Below are positions 45,260 through 54,148 of a stretch of 64,000 nucleotides of DNA, piece after piece. Source of the DNA: Saprospiraceae bacterium UBA2329 (GTDB lineage: Bacteria; Bacteroidota; Bacteroidia; Chitinophagales; Saprospiraceae); assembly GCA_002344975.1 (NCBI GenBank), contig DDUV01000036.1, positions 12,233-76,232 on the forward strand. Reading direction: 5' to 3'. Position 1 is the stretch's first letter. Every line of letters begins with the position of its first letter. Position numbers and translations under genes: made by a program. Under the pieces are notes generated by a model. That model did no database searches. It was not told the DNA's origin and saw nothing but the letters and a program-made list of their open reading frames with translations.

Positions 45260-45547
45260 ATGAACCAACAAGACTGGCCGCTTTGGGAAGTATTCATCCG
45301 CAGCAAAAACGGGCTGGACCACAAGCATGTCGGCAGCTTACATGCTACAGACGCCGCTATGGCCCTCGAAAATGCCCGCGATGTCTATACCCGTCGCAAT
45401 GAGGGGGTCAGTATATGGGTGGTGGAGTCCAAATATATCACTGCGTCAAGCCCTGACCAAAAGGATTCGTTATTCGATCCGGCAGAGGATAAGATTTACC
45501 GCCACCCCACTTTTTATACCCTGCCTGATGAGGTGAAGCATATTTGA
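45260..45547 (+). CDS. paaB: 1,2-phenylacetyl-CoA epoxidase subunit B
   Basis: 95 aa from ATG 45260 (MNQQDWPLWEVFIRSKNGLDHKHVGSLHA, the conserved PaaB start). In-frame codons upstream to 45134 belong to the low-complexity spacer (repeated CGAAAC phrases) and do not resemble PaaB. Other family blocks are ALENARDVYTRRNEGVSIWVV and FDPAEDKIYRHPTFY. PaaB is a small subunit required for the active PaaABCE complex. paaC, paaD and paaE do not follow; the next gene is convergent 16 bp away. The rest of the pathway must be elsewhere. Confidence 0.93.
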   Translation: MNQQDWPLWEVFIRSKNGLDHKHVGSLHATDAAMALENARDVYTRRNEGVSIWVVESKYITASSPDQKDSLFDPAEDKIYRHPTFYTLPDEVKHI

Positions 45548-45562
45548 TATGCCGGGCAGGGC

Positions 45563-46180
45563 TTATATGTTGGGGCTGTAATCGTGTAAAAAACCATCCC
45601 CCAACCCCACCATACACTCCCCCAAATCCAGCATCCCATTGATGAGCGCAATGTGTTGAAAATCCGGCAGATCGGCCGGGCGTATGTCGGCAGGTGCGAG
45701 CAGGCCGGCATCGAGCAGAGCAGCTCGTCGCACGCCGGCCAACAGCGGTTGTGCGGGAGTGAAATAGCGCGTGCCGTCAAACAGCGCCACATTGCTGTAA
45801 GAGGTATCGGTAATGAGGCCGTTTTTCACCATGAGGATGTCGTCTGCGGCGCCGCGTTGTAGCCACAGTTCGTGGAGCGCGCTGCGGTCGGCGTATTTGA
45901 AGGCGTAGTCCAGATGGTCGCCGGACACAATTTGCAGGCTGCCGATGCGGCGGGGCGTATAGTGCTCCCATTCCACCACAAAATCGGCGGCGCTGTAAGT
46001 CAGGCGGCACTTGACCTTGCTCTGTCGGAAATCGGGCGGAACGACGAGCACTTCTTTCAACAACAGCGGCGGCAATGCCCCCCAGAAATGCCGGCGGGCC
46101 GCATCGAAGCGCGCCTGATGGTAGGGCAACAGCGGCGGCGCGCCGTCTATGAAGCAAATCGTCTCAAGCAATCGGCACAT
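45563..46180 (-). CDS. pabC: Class IV aminotransferase-like, probable aminodeoxychorismate lyase
   Basis: 205 aa, short PLP enzyme of fold type IV. The Lys that would bind PLP lies in YAFKYADRSAL, and the phosphate-binding turn is GLITDTSYSNVALFDG. The N-terminal MCRLLETICFIDG is typical of the short Bacteroidota form (about 200 aa against 270 in E. coli). It overlaps the preceding pabB by 17 bp, which supports the role of releasing pyruvate from aminodeoxychorismate to give p-aminobenzoate for folate. Family and role are confident; the precise substrate rests mainly on the neighbour. Confidence 0.82.
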   Translation of the reverse strand: MCRLLETICFIDGAPPLLPYHQARFDAARRHFWGALPPLLLKEVLVVPPDFRQSKVKCRLTYSAADFVVEWEHYTPRRIGSLQIVSGDHLDYAFKYADRSALHELWLQRGAADDILMVKNGLITDTSYSNVALFDGTRYFTPAQPLLAGVRRAALLDAGLLAPADIRPADLPDFQHIALINGMLDLGECMVGLGDGFLHDYSPNI

Positions 46181-47135
46181 ACACCTTGTCTATCAGTTCG
46201 TTATGCTCATCCTGCGGCTTGCTGAACACCGTAATGCCCCCGCCGCTGCGAAAAACCAAACCCGTGGCAGTCTGCTCTACAAAGCGAATCATCACCGCAC
46301 TTTCTACGTTTTGCCCGTCGAAGCGCCCCATGACGCCGGTGTAAAAACCCCGTGGAGCGCCTTCCGCTTCCTGTATGATTTCCAGCGTTTTGGCCTTGGG
46401 CGCACCGCTCACCGAGCCGGCCGGCAGCAGTTCGGCCAAGATATTGCCCAGTCGCGGGCGGTAGTCGCCGGGCAGCCGCCCCGATATTTCGGAGCTGACC
46501 TGGAGCAGGTTTTTGCGATTGGTTTCGATGCGGTCCAAGTAGCGAAAGCGCTGCACGCGCACGTCTGTGGCCACGCGGTTGAGGTCATTGCGCAGCAGGT
46601 CCACGATGGTGACGTGTTCGGCCAGTTCTTTTCGGTCGGCCAGGATTTTGGAGGCAGCATCGGGCAGGTCGGCGTCAATGGTGCCTTTCATGGGAAAGGT
46701 GGAAATGAGGCCGTTGCGGATGCGGACAAAGGATTCGGGCGAGAACACGGCGAAGCGGCCCGGCCAAAGCATTTTGTAGGGCGCCCGGCTGCGATGGAAG
46801 ATGGTTTCGAGGCTCATGCCGGTTTGTACGGGTGTGGGAAACGTGAGATTGACCAAGTAGGAATTGCCCGCCAGCAAATGCCCATGCACCACCTCGAAGG
46901 CTTGGCGGTAGGTCTCGTAAGATACAGGCTGCGGCAGCCAGTCGGCGGGGGCGGCTTCCGTTTCGCGCGGTGTGAAATTGGAAAAATCGCCCATTTGGAA
47001 CAAAATGCCCTGCCGCGCCCAGTCTTCATCGGCGCCGATAAGGGCCTCGTCGGCTTCAAAATTGAAGGCAAAGCAAAAGGGGCGCCCCTCCTCTGCGAGG
47101 CGATTGACGGCGGCTATGGCATCGGCGGAAATCAT
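46164..47135 (-). CDS. pabB: Aminodeoxychorismate synthase component I
   Basis: 323 aa from ATG 47135 (a GTG at 47141 would add two residues). It makes 4-amino-4-deoxychorismate from chorismate and ammonia. Chorismate-binding blocks: SPESFVRIRNGLISTFPMKGTIDA, ELAEHVTIVDLLRNDLNRVA, LPAGSVSGAPKAKTLEIIQEAEG and GFYTGVMGRFDG. The PIKGT Lys region is present as PMKGT. It lacks the N-terminal domain of E. coli PabB (453 aa), as usual in Bacteroidota. No glutaminase gene (pabA) is adjacent. Confidence 0.92.
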   Translation of the reverse strand: MISADAIAAVNRLAEEGRPFCFAFNFEADEALIGADEDWARQGILFQMGDFSNFTPRETEAAPADWLPQPVSYETYRQAFEVVHGHLLAGNSYLVNLTFPTPVQTGMSLETIFHRSRAPYKMLWPGRFAVFSPESFVRIRNGLISTFPMKGTIDADLPDAASKILADRKELAEHVTIVDLLRNDLNRVATDVRVQRFRYLDRIETNRKNLLQVSSEISGRLPGDYRPRLGNILAELLPAGSVSGAPKAKTLEIIQEAEGAPRGFYTGVMGRFDGQNVESAVMIRFVEQTATGLVFRSGGGITVFSKPQDEHNELIDKVYVPIA

Positions 47136-47200
47136 CAGCACAGCAAACGAGGCAGGGGTAGTTTTGGTTGTATGATGAAACAGGCATCCAACTATTTCAG

Positions 47201-47208
47201 TACCTTTG
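47201..47208 (+). promoter_or_regulatory. -7 promoter element for the BatA-like gene
   Basis: TACCTTTG matches TAnnTTTG, 62 bp before the ATG at 47270. No convincing -33. Confidence 0.45.
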
Positions 47209-47269
47209 CCGTTTTGGAGAAGGCTGCCCGGACGGCGGCAGGATATTGTGTAACGACAGGCTCTGAACT

Positions 47270-49294
47270 ATGCAGTTTTTATTCCCGACATTTCTGTTCG
47301 CGCTCGCCGCGCTGGCCATTCCCATCATCATTCACCTCTTTTACTTTCGCAAGTTCAAGAAGGTGTATTTCACCAATGTGCGCTTTTTGCGCGAGGTGAA
47401 GGAAGAAACCAGCGCCCGCTCCAAACTGCGCAATCTCCTGGTGCTGTTGTCGAGAATACTGGCGCTGACGGGCCTCATTTTCGCTTTCGCGCAACCCTTC
47501 ATTCCACAGGACGCAGAGGTAAAAGCCGGCAACAAGGCAGTATCTGTTTTTATAGACAATTCCTTCAGTATGAGCGCCCTGAGTCAGGATGTACCATTGG
47601 TGGAAAAAGCCAAGCAACGCGCCCGCGAGATCGTGGAGGCTTATGCCGCCACCGACCGCTTCCAGATTCTGAGCAACGACTTTGAAGGCCGCCACCAGCG
47701 CTTGGTCAGCAAAGAAGACGCTCTGGCTCTCATCGAAGAAATCAAAATATCGCCCTCGGTGCGCAACCTCACGGAAGTGGTCACACGCCAGAAACAGGCC
47801 CTCGCTTCGGGTTCGGAAGAAGTGGAAACGGCCTATCTCATCTCCGATTTCCAAAAAAATGTGACCGACCTCAAAAACTGGCCCGATACCCTGCCGGAGA
47901 TCAACCTCGTGCCGCTGCAATCGGTGCAGGAACGCAACATTGCCATAGATACGGCCTGGTTTGAAGCTCCGGTGCAAATGATCGGGCAAACGAATACGCT
48001 CATCGTGCGGGTGCGCAATTACAGCAATCAGGCCGCCGAAAACATCCGCCTTGCCATCAAATACGACGGCCAAACCAAGCCCGCCGGTACCATGTCCATC
48101 CCCGCCGGGGCCGTTGCTACCGATACCGTGAGCCTCACCGTATTGCGCACGGGCTGGCACGAAGCCGAGCTTTCGGTGACCGACTACCCGGTGCAGTTCG
48201 ACGACAAATATTTCTTCTCCTTCCATGTGGCCGAGCAGGTCAATGTGCTGGTTATCAACGAAGAATCGGCCAACCGCTATTTAGACGCGGCTTTTGCGGG
48301 CATCCCGTATTTCAAAGCGGTGAACATGTCGGTACGGAATCTGGAGTTCTCGCAGTTTCCCAATTACCAACTCATCGTACTCAACGAAACGCGCGAAATT
48401 TCGAGCGGTCTGGCTGCCGAACTCAATCGCTACGCCCGCGCCGGCGGCAATGTGCTGGTGTTCCCTTCGCGCAATGCAGGCATAGCCGGATACAACAGTT
48501 TTTTGCAGGGCTTCGGCGCCGCTTCTTTGCAGGCTTACGAGGACGGCGTGAAAAACGTGGGCAACATCAATACCTCGGAATTCGTGTTCCGCGATGTGTT
48601 TGACAACAAAAGCGCCAACCTGAAATTGCCCTCCGTAAAAGGCAGTTTCCGCAGCGAGCGCAGCGGCACGGGCGAAACGCTCTTAGCTTTCCGCGACGGC
48701 AGTGCTTTTTTGTCGAAATACCAGGCCGATCAGGGGCACCTGTACTTCTGCGTGGCGCCATTGGATGAAACCCAAAGCGATTTGGTGCGCAACGGCGAGA
48801 TTTTTATCCCTCTGTTGTACAAAACCGCCATTTCATCGGCCCGCAACCTGCGCATCGCCTACACCATCAGCCGGGCGGAAACGCTCGAATCGGACCACAA
48901 AGTGGAGGGCAACCAGATTGTATATAAGCTGCGAGGGCCTTCCGGCGAGTTCATTCCCGAACAGCGCATTGTGGGTTCGCGGGTATTCATCACCACGGCC
49001 AATCAGATTCAGCAGGCTGGTTTTTACGATCTGTTCTTGCAGTCCGAAGCGGTCATCAACAAATTCGCTTTCAATTTCGACCGCAAGGAGTCCGACTTAG
49101 CCTGCTATGTGCCCGATGAGTTGCAAACCTTTGTGGGAGACAACATCAAAGTACTGGAAATCAATGAAGAAGCCATTCTGACGGCCAAAATTGAAGAGCG
49201 CAGTCAGGGTATCAGTCTGTGGCGCTGGTTTTTGGTAATGGCGCTGGTGTTTCTGGGCGTGGAGGTCTTGTTGTTGAAGTTTTGGAAAGTGTAA
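47270..49294 (+). CDS. BatA-domain membrane protein with VWA-like region
   Basis: 674 aa. The N-terminus MQFLFPTFLFALAALAIPIIIHLFYFRKFKKVYFTNVRFL is the 'N-terminal double-transmembrane' BatA domain, with a second helix at about 60-80. A von Willebrand A-like region starts at about 90 (VSVFIDNSFSMSAL, a DxSxS MIDAS-type start). Beta-rich periplasmic domains and one final helix (about 650-670) follow. The build resembles conserved Bacteroidota proteins encoded near aerotolerance (Bat) operons, but moxR and other bat genes are absent here. Probably an inner-membrane protein with a large periplasmic part; function unknown. A 9-bp gap separates it from the next gene. Confidence 0.8.
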   Translation: MQFLFPTFLFALAALAIPIIIHLFYFRKFKKVYFTNVRFLREVKEETSARSKLRNLLVLLSRILALTGLIFAFAQPFIPQDAEVKAGNKAVSVFIDNSFSMSALSQDVPLVEKAKQRAREIVEAYAATDRFQILSNDFEGRHQRLVSKEDALALIEEIKISPSVRNLTEVVTRQKQALASGSEEVETAYLISDFQKNVTDLKNWPDTLPEINLVPLQSVQERNIAIDTAWFEAPVQMIGQTNTLIVRVRNYSNQAAENIRLAIKYDGQTKPAGTMSIPAGAVATDTVSLTVLRTGWHEAELSVTDYPVQFDDKYFFSFHVAEQVNVLVINEESANRYLDAAFAGIPYFKAVNMSVRNLEFSQFPNYQLIVLNETREISSGLAAELNRYARAGGNVLVFPSRNAGIAGYNSFLQGFGAASLQAYEDGVKNVGNINTSEFVFRDVFDNKSANLKLPSVKGSFRSERSGTGETLLAFRDGSAFLSKYQADQGHLYFCVAPLDETQSDLVRNGEIFIPLLYKTAISSARNLRIAYTISRAETLESDHKVEGNQIVYKLRGPSGEFIPEQRIVGSRVFITTANQIQQAGFYDLFLQSEAVINKFAFNFDRKESDLACYVPDELQTFVGDNIKVLEINEEAILTAKIEERSQGISLWRWFLVMALVFLGVEVLLLKFWKV

Positions 49295-49303
49295 GCTCTC
49301 GAT

Positions 49304-51616
49304 ATGCGTAACTCTGCTTTTTTTTACCTCGGCCTCCTCCTCACCACAGCCCTCATGGCGCTGCTGCTGTACTTGCGCCTGCCCGACTTCCCGCAGCACG
49401 CCGGCACGCGCGTCATTGAGCCTTACGGCGACGGCTACAAAGCCTACGCCACCTATCTGTATCACATCCGGCACGACAGCACCAACACCTGGTTTCAGGG
49501 CATGAACTACCCCTACGGCGAGCACGTCATCCCCTCCGATACGCAGCCTTTTCTCTCCAACGGCATTCGTTTCGTCAATCGCTACATCACTGATATTTCA
49601 GGGGCGGCGCTGGGCATTTTCAACTGGTCTATGCCCATAGGCGTGCTGCTCTGCGGCATTTTTTTATACCTCATTTTTGCCCGGCTGGGACTGCCCGTCG
49701 TTTACAGCGTGCCGATAGCCGTGGCGCTCAGCTTTTTGTCGCCGCAACTTTGGCGCATGATTTCGCATTTCGGGCTGGCACATCCCGAAGTGCTGCCCAT
49801 TTTGCTGTACCTCCTGCTGCGTTTTGATGAAAAGCCGTCGTGGAAAATCAGCGCACTCATTGCCTTCAGCATTGCGGTGTTTTCGCAGCTGCATTTCTAC
49901 TACTTTGCCATCATGGGCATGACCATCGGGCTGTACTTCTTTTTCCGGGTGCTGCAGCGCCGCGAGTGGAAACAAATACCGCTGTGGGCGGCGCATGTAG
50001 GTTTGCAGGTAGTGGTACCCGGCATTGTTTTTTTTGCCTGGATGGCCGACGGCATCACCGACCGCACTTCCCAACCGGCGGGTTTTCTCAACTACCGCTC
50101 CATCTGGGAAAGCGTTTTCACCTCCTTTTCGCAGCCCTACTGGAAATGGATAGACGAGCACGTCATTCGCATCGAGCAGGGCGACTACGAGGGACTGGCT
50201 TATGCCGGATTGGCGGCGGGGCTGGCCGTTCTGCTCATGTTGTACCGCATGTTCGTCGGCAAATTCCGCAAGCCGCTGTTCGTCGCCGACAGCCCGCAAC
50301 AGGGCTTCCTCCGCGCCATTTTTTGGACAAGCGTAGTGATGCTACTGTTTTCATTCGGCCATCCGTTCAACATTCCAGGATTGGAAGGACTGCTGGCCTA
50401 CGCCGGCCCGCTCAAGCAGTTTCGCTCCATCGGGCGCTTCGCCTGGGTGTTCTTTTACGTCATCAACATCGTTGCTTTTCTTTGGCTGTATTCGGCCACC
50501 AAGTCCAAACCCTGGCAACCGGTAGTGATGGGCGCGGCCATTGCACTTTTGAGTTGGGAAGCCTGGAATTTTCAAAAAATGTTCGATCTCCGATTAGATG
50601 AGGTGGAAGAGTTTAAAACCGGCCAGCAATTCACCGACCTGAAAGAAATTGACTTCAGTCGCTACCAGGCCATTCTGACGGTGCCTTATTTCAACATCGG
50701 TTCAGACAACCTCGGCGCGTTCGGCAACGATGGTTTTATCCTTCAAAAATCATTGACGCTCAGCCTGCAAAGCGGCCTGCCTACCACCAGCGCCATGCTC
50801 ACCCGCACCTCCATCTCGCAAACCATCCGCCAGTTTCAACTCATCAGCGAGCCGTATCGAATGCCGGTTTTGTTGGAGGAACTGTCCGACAAACGGCCCT
50901 TCCTGCTGGCAGTGAGCGCCTCCAAACTCCGCGAAGACCAGAATGTATCACGCCTCTACGGCCACCTGCTGTACGGCGCCAAATTGATGTACGAAAAAGA
51001 CATCCTCCAGATTTACGAAGTGCCACTGGAACTCTTTGAAACCCGCATCCGGCAGCGCAGAGAGGCGCTCACGGCTGCCGCACAATCGGATTCGCTGTAT
51101 GAGATTGCACCGTTTAAGGTGGACAATCCAAACTTCACTTATGTATATGAACCCTTCGACGACCGGCCCTCCAAGCGCTCTTACCTCGGCGGCGGCGCAT
51201 GGTCGGGTGAGGCCGGCAAAGAAAATGTTTTGTACGACGGCACAGTTCCCAAGCAATGGCCCGGTGGCATGTACCACTTCTCGGCCTGGGCGTATGTGGG
51301 CGACGATCTGGCTGCCCGTACTTCCATGCAATTTGAGGAGTACAACCCCACAACCGGCGAGGTGTATCAGAAGCACACGACCTGGCTGTTTTTCATCTTT
51401 GGATTGGTGGACCCCGGCGGCTGGACGCTGATTGAATATCCGTTTACGCCCGTTGCTGCCGACAGCAAACTGCGCTTCACTTTCCAAAACAAAATGATGG
51501 GCCGCCGACCGATTTACATAGACGAAGTATTGGTGCGAGCCACCGCCGCGCATACTTATCGCTTGAATGACAAGGGTTTGTGGTACAATAACCGGTGGTT
51601 TCCGAAGGGAGAGTAG
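49304..51616 (+). CDS. GT-C-like multi-pass membrane protein with extracytoplasmic C-terminal domain
   Basis: 770 aa. About ten helices between residues 5 and 425, with a first periplasmic loop containing YGDGYKAYATYLYH and WFQGMNYPYGEH. Such an early acidic loop is typical of GT-C glycosyltransferases, which use polyprenyl-phosphate sugars. Residues about 430-560 look like the soluble part seen after the membrane domain in YfhO/DUF6311-type proteins. The last ~150 residues are a beta-sandwich (FSAWAYVGDDLAARTSMQFEE; IYIDEVLVRA) like a carbohydrate-binding module. The exact family and donor are uncertain. It is probably co-transcribed with the BatA-like gene and ends 10 bp before a convergent gene. 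Confidence 0.7.
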   Translation: MRNSAFFYLGLLLTTALMALLLYLRLPDFPQHAGTRVIEPYGDGYKAYATYLYHIRHDSTNTWFQGMNYPYGEHVIPSDTQPFLSNGIRFVNRYITDISGAALGIFNWSMPIGVLLCGIFLYLIFARLGLPVVYSVPIAVALSFLSPQLWRMISHFGLAHPEVLPILLYLLLRFDEKPSWKISALIAFSIAVFSQLHFYYFAIMGMTIGLYFFFRVLQRREWKQIPLWAAHVGLQVVVPGIVFFAWMADGITDRTSQPAGFLNYRSIWESVFTSFSQPYWKWIDEHVIRIEQGDYEGLAYAGLAAGLAVLLMLYRMFVGKFRKPLFVADSPQQGFLRAIFWTSVVMLLFSFGHPFNIPGLEGLLAYAGPLKQFRSIGRFAWVFFYVINIVAFLWLYSATKSKPWQPVVMGAAIALLSWEAWNFQKMFDLRLDEVEEFKTGQQFTDLKEIDFSRYQAILTVPYFNIGSDNLGAFGNDGFILQKSLTLSLQSGLPTTSAMLTRTSISQTIRQFQLISEPYRMPVLLEELSDKRPFLLAVSASKLREDQNVSRLYGHLLYGAKLMYEKDILQIYEVPLELFETRIRQRREALTAAAQSDSLYEIAPFKVDNPNFTYVYEPFDDRPSKRSYLGGGAWSGEAGKENVLYDGTVPKQWPGGMYHFSAWAYVGDDLAARTSMQFEEYNPTTGEVYQKHTTWLFFIFGLVDPGGWTLIEYPFTPVAADSKLRFTFQNKMMGRRPIYIDEVLVRATAAHTYRLNDKGLWYNNRWFPKGE

Positions 51617-51625
51617 TACCGCGCC

Positions 51626-51985
51626 TCACTCCACATACTCCTGCCGCACCACTAAAGCAAACCAGCCCTCATCAAGCGCTAAGTAGCCTTGATCGTAACA
51701 AAAGCGATAAACGTTGCCCGTGCGCGTCACGAATTCATTGGTGAAATAGCTGAACTTGAAGCCCCGCTCCATCAGGCGGTCGCGGTGGATTTTCGTTTTG
51801 CCGTCGGGGTTGAGTTCGGCTAAGATGCGGCGGTTTTTGCGCAAGATGTTATTGATGTTGCGAATGAAATTGGTGGCATCGCTGTTCAGCCGGTTGTTGA
51901 AGGCGCTGCGACACTGATCGGAACAGAACTTCTTGTCTGCCCGGCCCTTGATCTCTTCGCCACATTCTACGCAAGTGTTTTTCAT
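51626..51985 (-). CDS. Small zinc-finger protein
   Basis: 119 aa. An N-terminal four-Cys zinc finger (CVECGEEIKGRADKKFCSDQC; Cys spacing 2-12-3) is followed by a basic helix (FNNRLNSDATNFIRNINNILRKNRRIL) and a short beta-rich tail. It resembles DUF2116-like or 'Zn-ribbon' proteins conserved in Bacteroidota. DNA, RNA or protein binding is possible, but no function is established. Confidence 0.75.
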   Translation of the reverse strand: MKNTCVECGEEIKGRADKKFCSDQCRSAFNNRLNSDATNFIRNINNILRKNRRILAELNPDGKTKIHRDRLMERGFKFSYFTNEFVTRTGNVYRFCYDQGYLALDEGWFALVVRQEYVE

Positions 51986-52003
51986 GGCGGTTTGGTGGGT
52001 GAA

Positions 52004-52336
52004 TCAGTTATTTTTCAGCTCGAATGTGTATTGAGCCACTAATTTGATTTTGTCTTCACTCATCAGCGCCTTAAAGCCCGTCATGACGTTGCGCCCGTTG
52101 GTGATGACCTCCACGCGTTGCTCCAGCGTCAGTTTGGATTCTTGTAAATTGGCGGCGCCGCTGGCCCCCATATCTCCGTACAATCCGTGACAGGTCAGGC
52201 AGTATTGCTTATAAATCTTTGCACCTTCGGAAGGCTGTTCCTCGGCAGCGGCCATAGCGGCACTGCCCGAATTGGCATTTCCACAGGCGATGACCACCAA
52301 AGCTACCACCGTAAAAAGTAAGATGTTCTTCATCAT
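52004..52336 (-). CDS. Small cytochrome c lipoprotein
   Basis: 110 aa. It has a lipoprotein signal with lipobox VIAC (Cys about residue 18), an Ala/Ser-rich linker, then a class I cytochrome c domain with CLTCH (heme c site in YKQYCLTCHGLYGDMG) and a Met ligand candidate in MTGFKALM. It should sit in the outer face of a membrane as a small electron carrier. It starts 18 bp before the zinc-finger gene on the same strand. The partner oxidase or reductase is not in the window. Confidence 0.88.
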   Translation of the reverse strand: MMKNILLFTVVALVVIACGNANSGSAAMAAAEEQPSEGAKIYKQYCLTCHGLYGDMGASGAANLQESKLTLEQRVEVITNGRNVMTGFKALMSEDKIKLVAQYTFELKNN

Positions 52337-52423
52337 GGCAATGAGAAAATGAGTGCAGCGTAATTTTTATTTATCGGTACTCAACGAAGGGGGAACTTCG
52401 GTCACCCCTTCGCTCAAACTCTA

Positions 52424-53005
52424 TTATTTCTCTTCTTTTTTGTTCAGCCTTTCCAGTACCATTTGGGTAATATCCAGACTGTCGTTCACCATCAGTACGC
52501 CGGTGCCCGGGCCATAGCTGAGGATGTAATCGTAGCCCTTTTCTTTCTGAATATCAGCAAGCAGACTTTTGATGGTCTTGTTCAGTTCCTCCTGCAATTT
52601 TTGGCCCTCGGCCATCAACTCGCGGGTCAGGCGTTCCTGTTCAGCGGCCAATGCCTGTTGCTTTTGGCCTAAGCGCTGCTCTTCTACGGCAATTTGATTG
52701 GGCGCCAGCAGTCCTTTCTGGATTTTTTCCTGAGCGGCCATGAACTCTTTTTCCAAAGCACGGCCCCGCGCTTTGAGGTCGGCATCGGCCTTGGCTTCGC
52801 GTTGGCCAAACTCCTCCTGCTTTTGATTCATGTATTCATAATTGGCGAGCAGGGTGTCGGCGTTGACGAATACAATTTTAGGCCCGGTTTCTTTAGCTTG
52901 GGCAGCAGACTGAGTTCCGCCCTGATTTTGATTGCAGTTGCTGGTCAGAAAGGCAGTTGCCACGAGCAATGCGGCGATGGCGGCAATAATGATGTTGTTT
53001 TTCAT
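52424..53005 (-). CDS. OmpH/Skp-like protein with a lipobox
   Basis: 193 aa. The mature part is of the Skp/OmpH type: KIVFVNADTLLANYEYM at the start, a long coiled coil (about residues 65-140, rich in Glu/Lys/Gln), then GYDYILSYGPGTGVLMVNDSLDITQMVLERL. Skp is normally a soluble trimeric chaperone for outer membrane proteins. Here the N-terminus (MKNNIIIAAIAALLVATAFLTSNC) ends in a lipobox-like SNC, so the protein would be lipid-anchored. It lies between serA and the cytochrome gene on the same strand. Confidence 0.85.
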   Translation of the reverse strand: MKNNIIIAAIAALLVATAFLTSNCNQNQGGTQSAAQAKETGPKIVFVNADTLLANYEYMNQKQEEFGQREAKADADLKARGRALEKEFMAAQEKIQKGLLAPNQIAVEEQRLGQKQQALAAEQERLTRELMAEGQKLQEELNKTIKSLLADIQKEKGYDYILSYGPGTGVLMVNDSLDITQMVLERLNKKEEK

Positions 53006-53066
53006 GAATCTGTTGGTTATGAAAAGCGTCCGACAGTATTGAGCCTGCCGGACACTCTGGATAATG

Positions 53067-54032
53067 TTACTTATCGTCTCCGAAATATGCCAGAATCTTA
53101 TCCGCCAGTTCCATGCCGATGAGCGACTGCGCCTCCTGCGTGGAAGCGCCGATGTGCGGCGTCATGGAGATGCGCGGATGTTCGAGGATTTCTTTGCGCG
53201 GTTTCGGTTCGAAGTCAAAAACGTCTAAGCCTGCGCCGCCGAGTTTGCCCGAATTGAGCGCTTCCAGCATGGCTTCTTCGTCCACTACACCGCCGCGAGA
53301 CGTATTGATAAGGCAGGCGCCGGTTTTCATTTTGGCCAATTCAGGCGCGCCTATGATGGACGTACCGCCGCCGAAAGGAACGTGCAGCGTGATAAAATCG
53401 GCCTGTTTGAGTACTTCGTCCATGTCGTAGGTGCGCATTTTGACCGAAAGGCTCACGTTGTCGGAGTCGGGGATGGAGATGTCAATGTCGGCTTCGTCAA
53501 TAAACAAATCCACCGGCATAACTTTCATTCCCAGAGCGATACCGATGCGGGCGGCTTCCTGACCAATGCGGCCAAAACCAATGACACCCAGTGTTTTACC
53601 TCTGAGTTGTATGCCGTCGGAATAGGCTTCTTTCATCTGCTTGAACTCCTGATCGCCTTTGGTGGGCATGAAACGGTTGGCCAATTGCAGCGAGCGGGCC
53701 AGCGAAAACATGTGCGCGAATGCCAGTTCGGCCACCGACTGAGAAGAAGCTGCCGGCGTGGTAATGACTTCGATGCCTTTGCTGCGGGCATAATCGGCGT
53801 CTATGTTGTCTATGCCTACGCCTCCGCGGCCGATGATTTTCAGATTGGGGCAGAGGTCAATGAGATCTTTGCGAACTTTGGTGGCACTGCGCACCAAAAT
53901 GACGTCGTAGCCGGGCAGCACTTTGGGCAGATCAGCTTGCGGCACATGCTCTATATCAAGGTGATAACCGGCTTCTTCGAGCAGCGTTTGTCCATCGGGA
54001 TGGATGCCGTCGTTGATAAGAATCTTAATCAT
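53067..54032 (-). CDS. serA: D-3-phosphoglycerate dehydrogenase-type 2-hydroxyacid dehydrogenase
   Basis: 321 aa. NAD-binding motif LGVIGFGRIGQEAARIG and the catalytic Arg, Glu and His: Arg in INTSRGGVVDEEAM, Glu in DVFDFEPKP, His in MTPHIGAST. The N-terminal ILINDGIHPDGQTLLEEAGY and the substrate segment GRGGVGIDNID support the phosphoglycerate (serine synthesis) subfamily. It has no ACT or intervening domain, unlike E. coli SerA (410 aa), so it should lack serine feedback control of that type. serC is not adjacent. Confidence 0.88.
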   Translation of the reverse strand: MIKILINDGIHPDGQTLLEEAGYHLDIEHVPQADLPKVLPGYDVILVRSATKVRKDLIDLCPNLKIIGRGGVGIDNIDADYARSKGIEVITTPAASSQSVAELAFAHMFSLARSLQLANRFMPTKGDQEFKQMKEAYSDGIQLRGKTLGVIGFGRIGQEAARIGIALGMKVMPVDLFIDEADIDISIPDSDNVSLSVKMRTYDMDEVLKQADFITLHVPFGGGTSIIGAPELAKMKTGACLINTSRGGVVDEEAMLEALNSGKLGGAGLDVFDFEPKPRKEILEHPRISMTPHIGASTQEAQSLIGMELADKILAYFGDDK

Positions 54033-54148
54033 GACTTATGTGTAAGTTGGTTAAAAAGCATCAGCGGCTCTTCGTTGTTTGCGGCAGGCAGGGCCATGCC
54101 GTGTTTTGAAAAGCGCTGCAAAGTAACGGAATAATTACCAGCCGTCAC

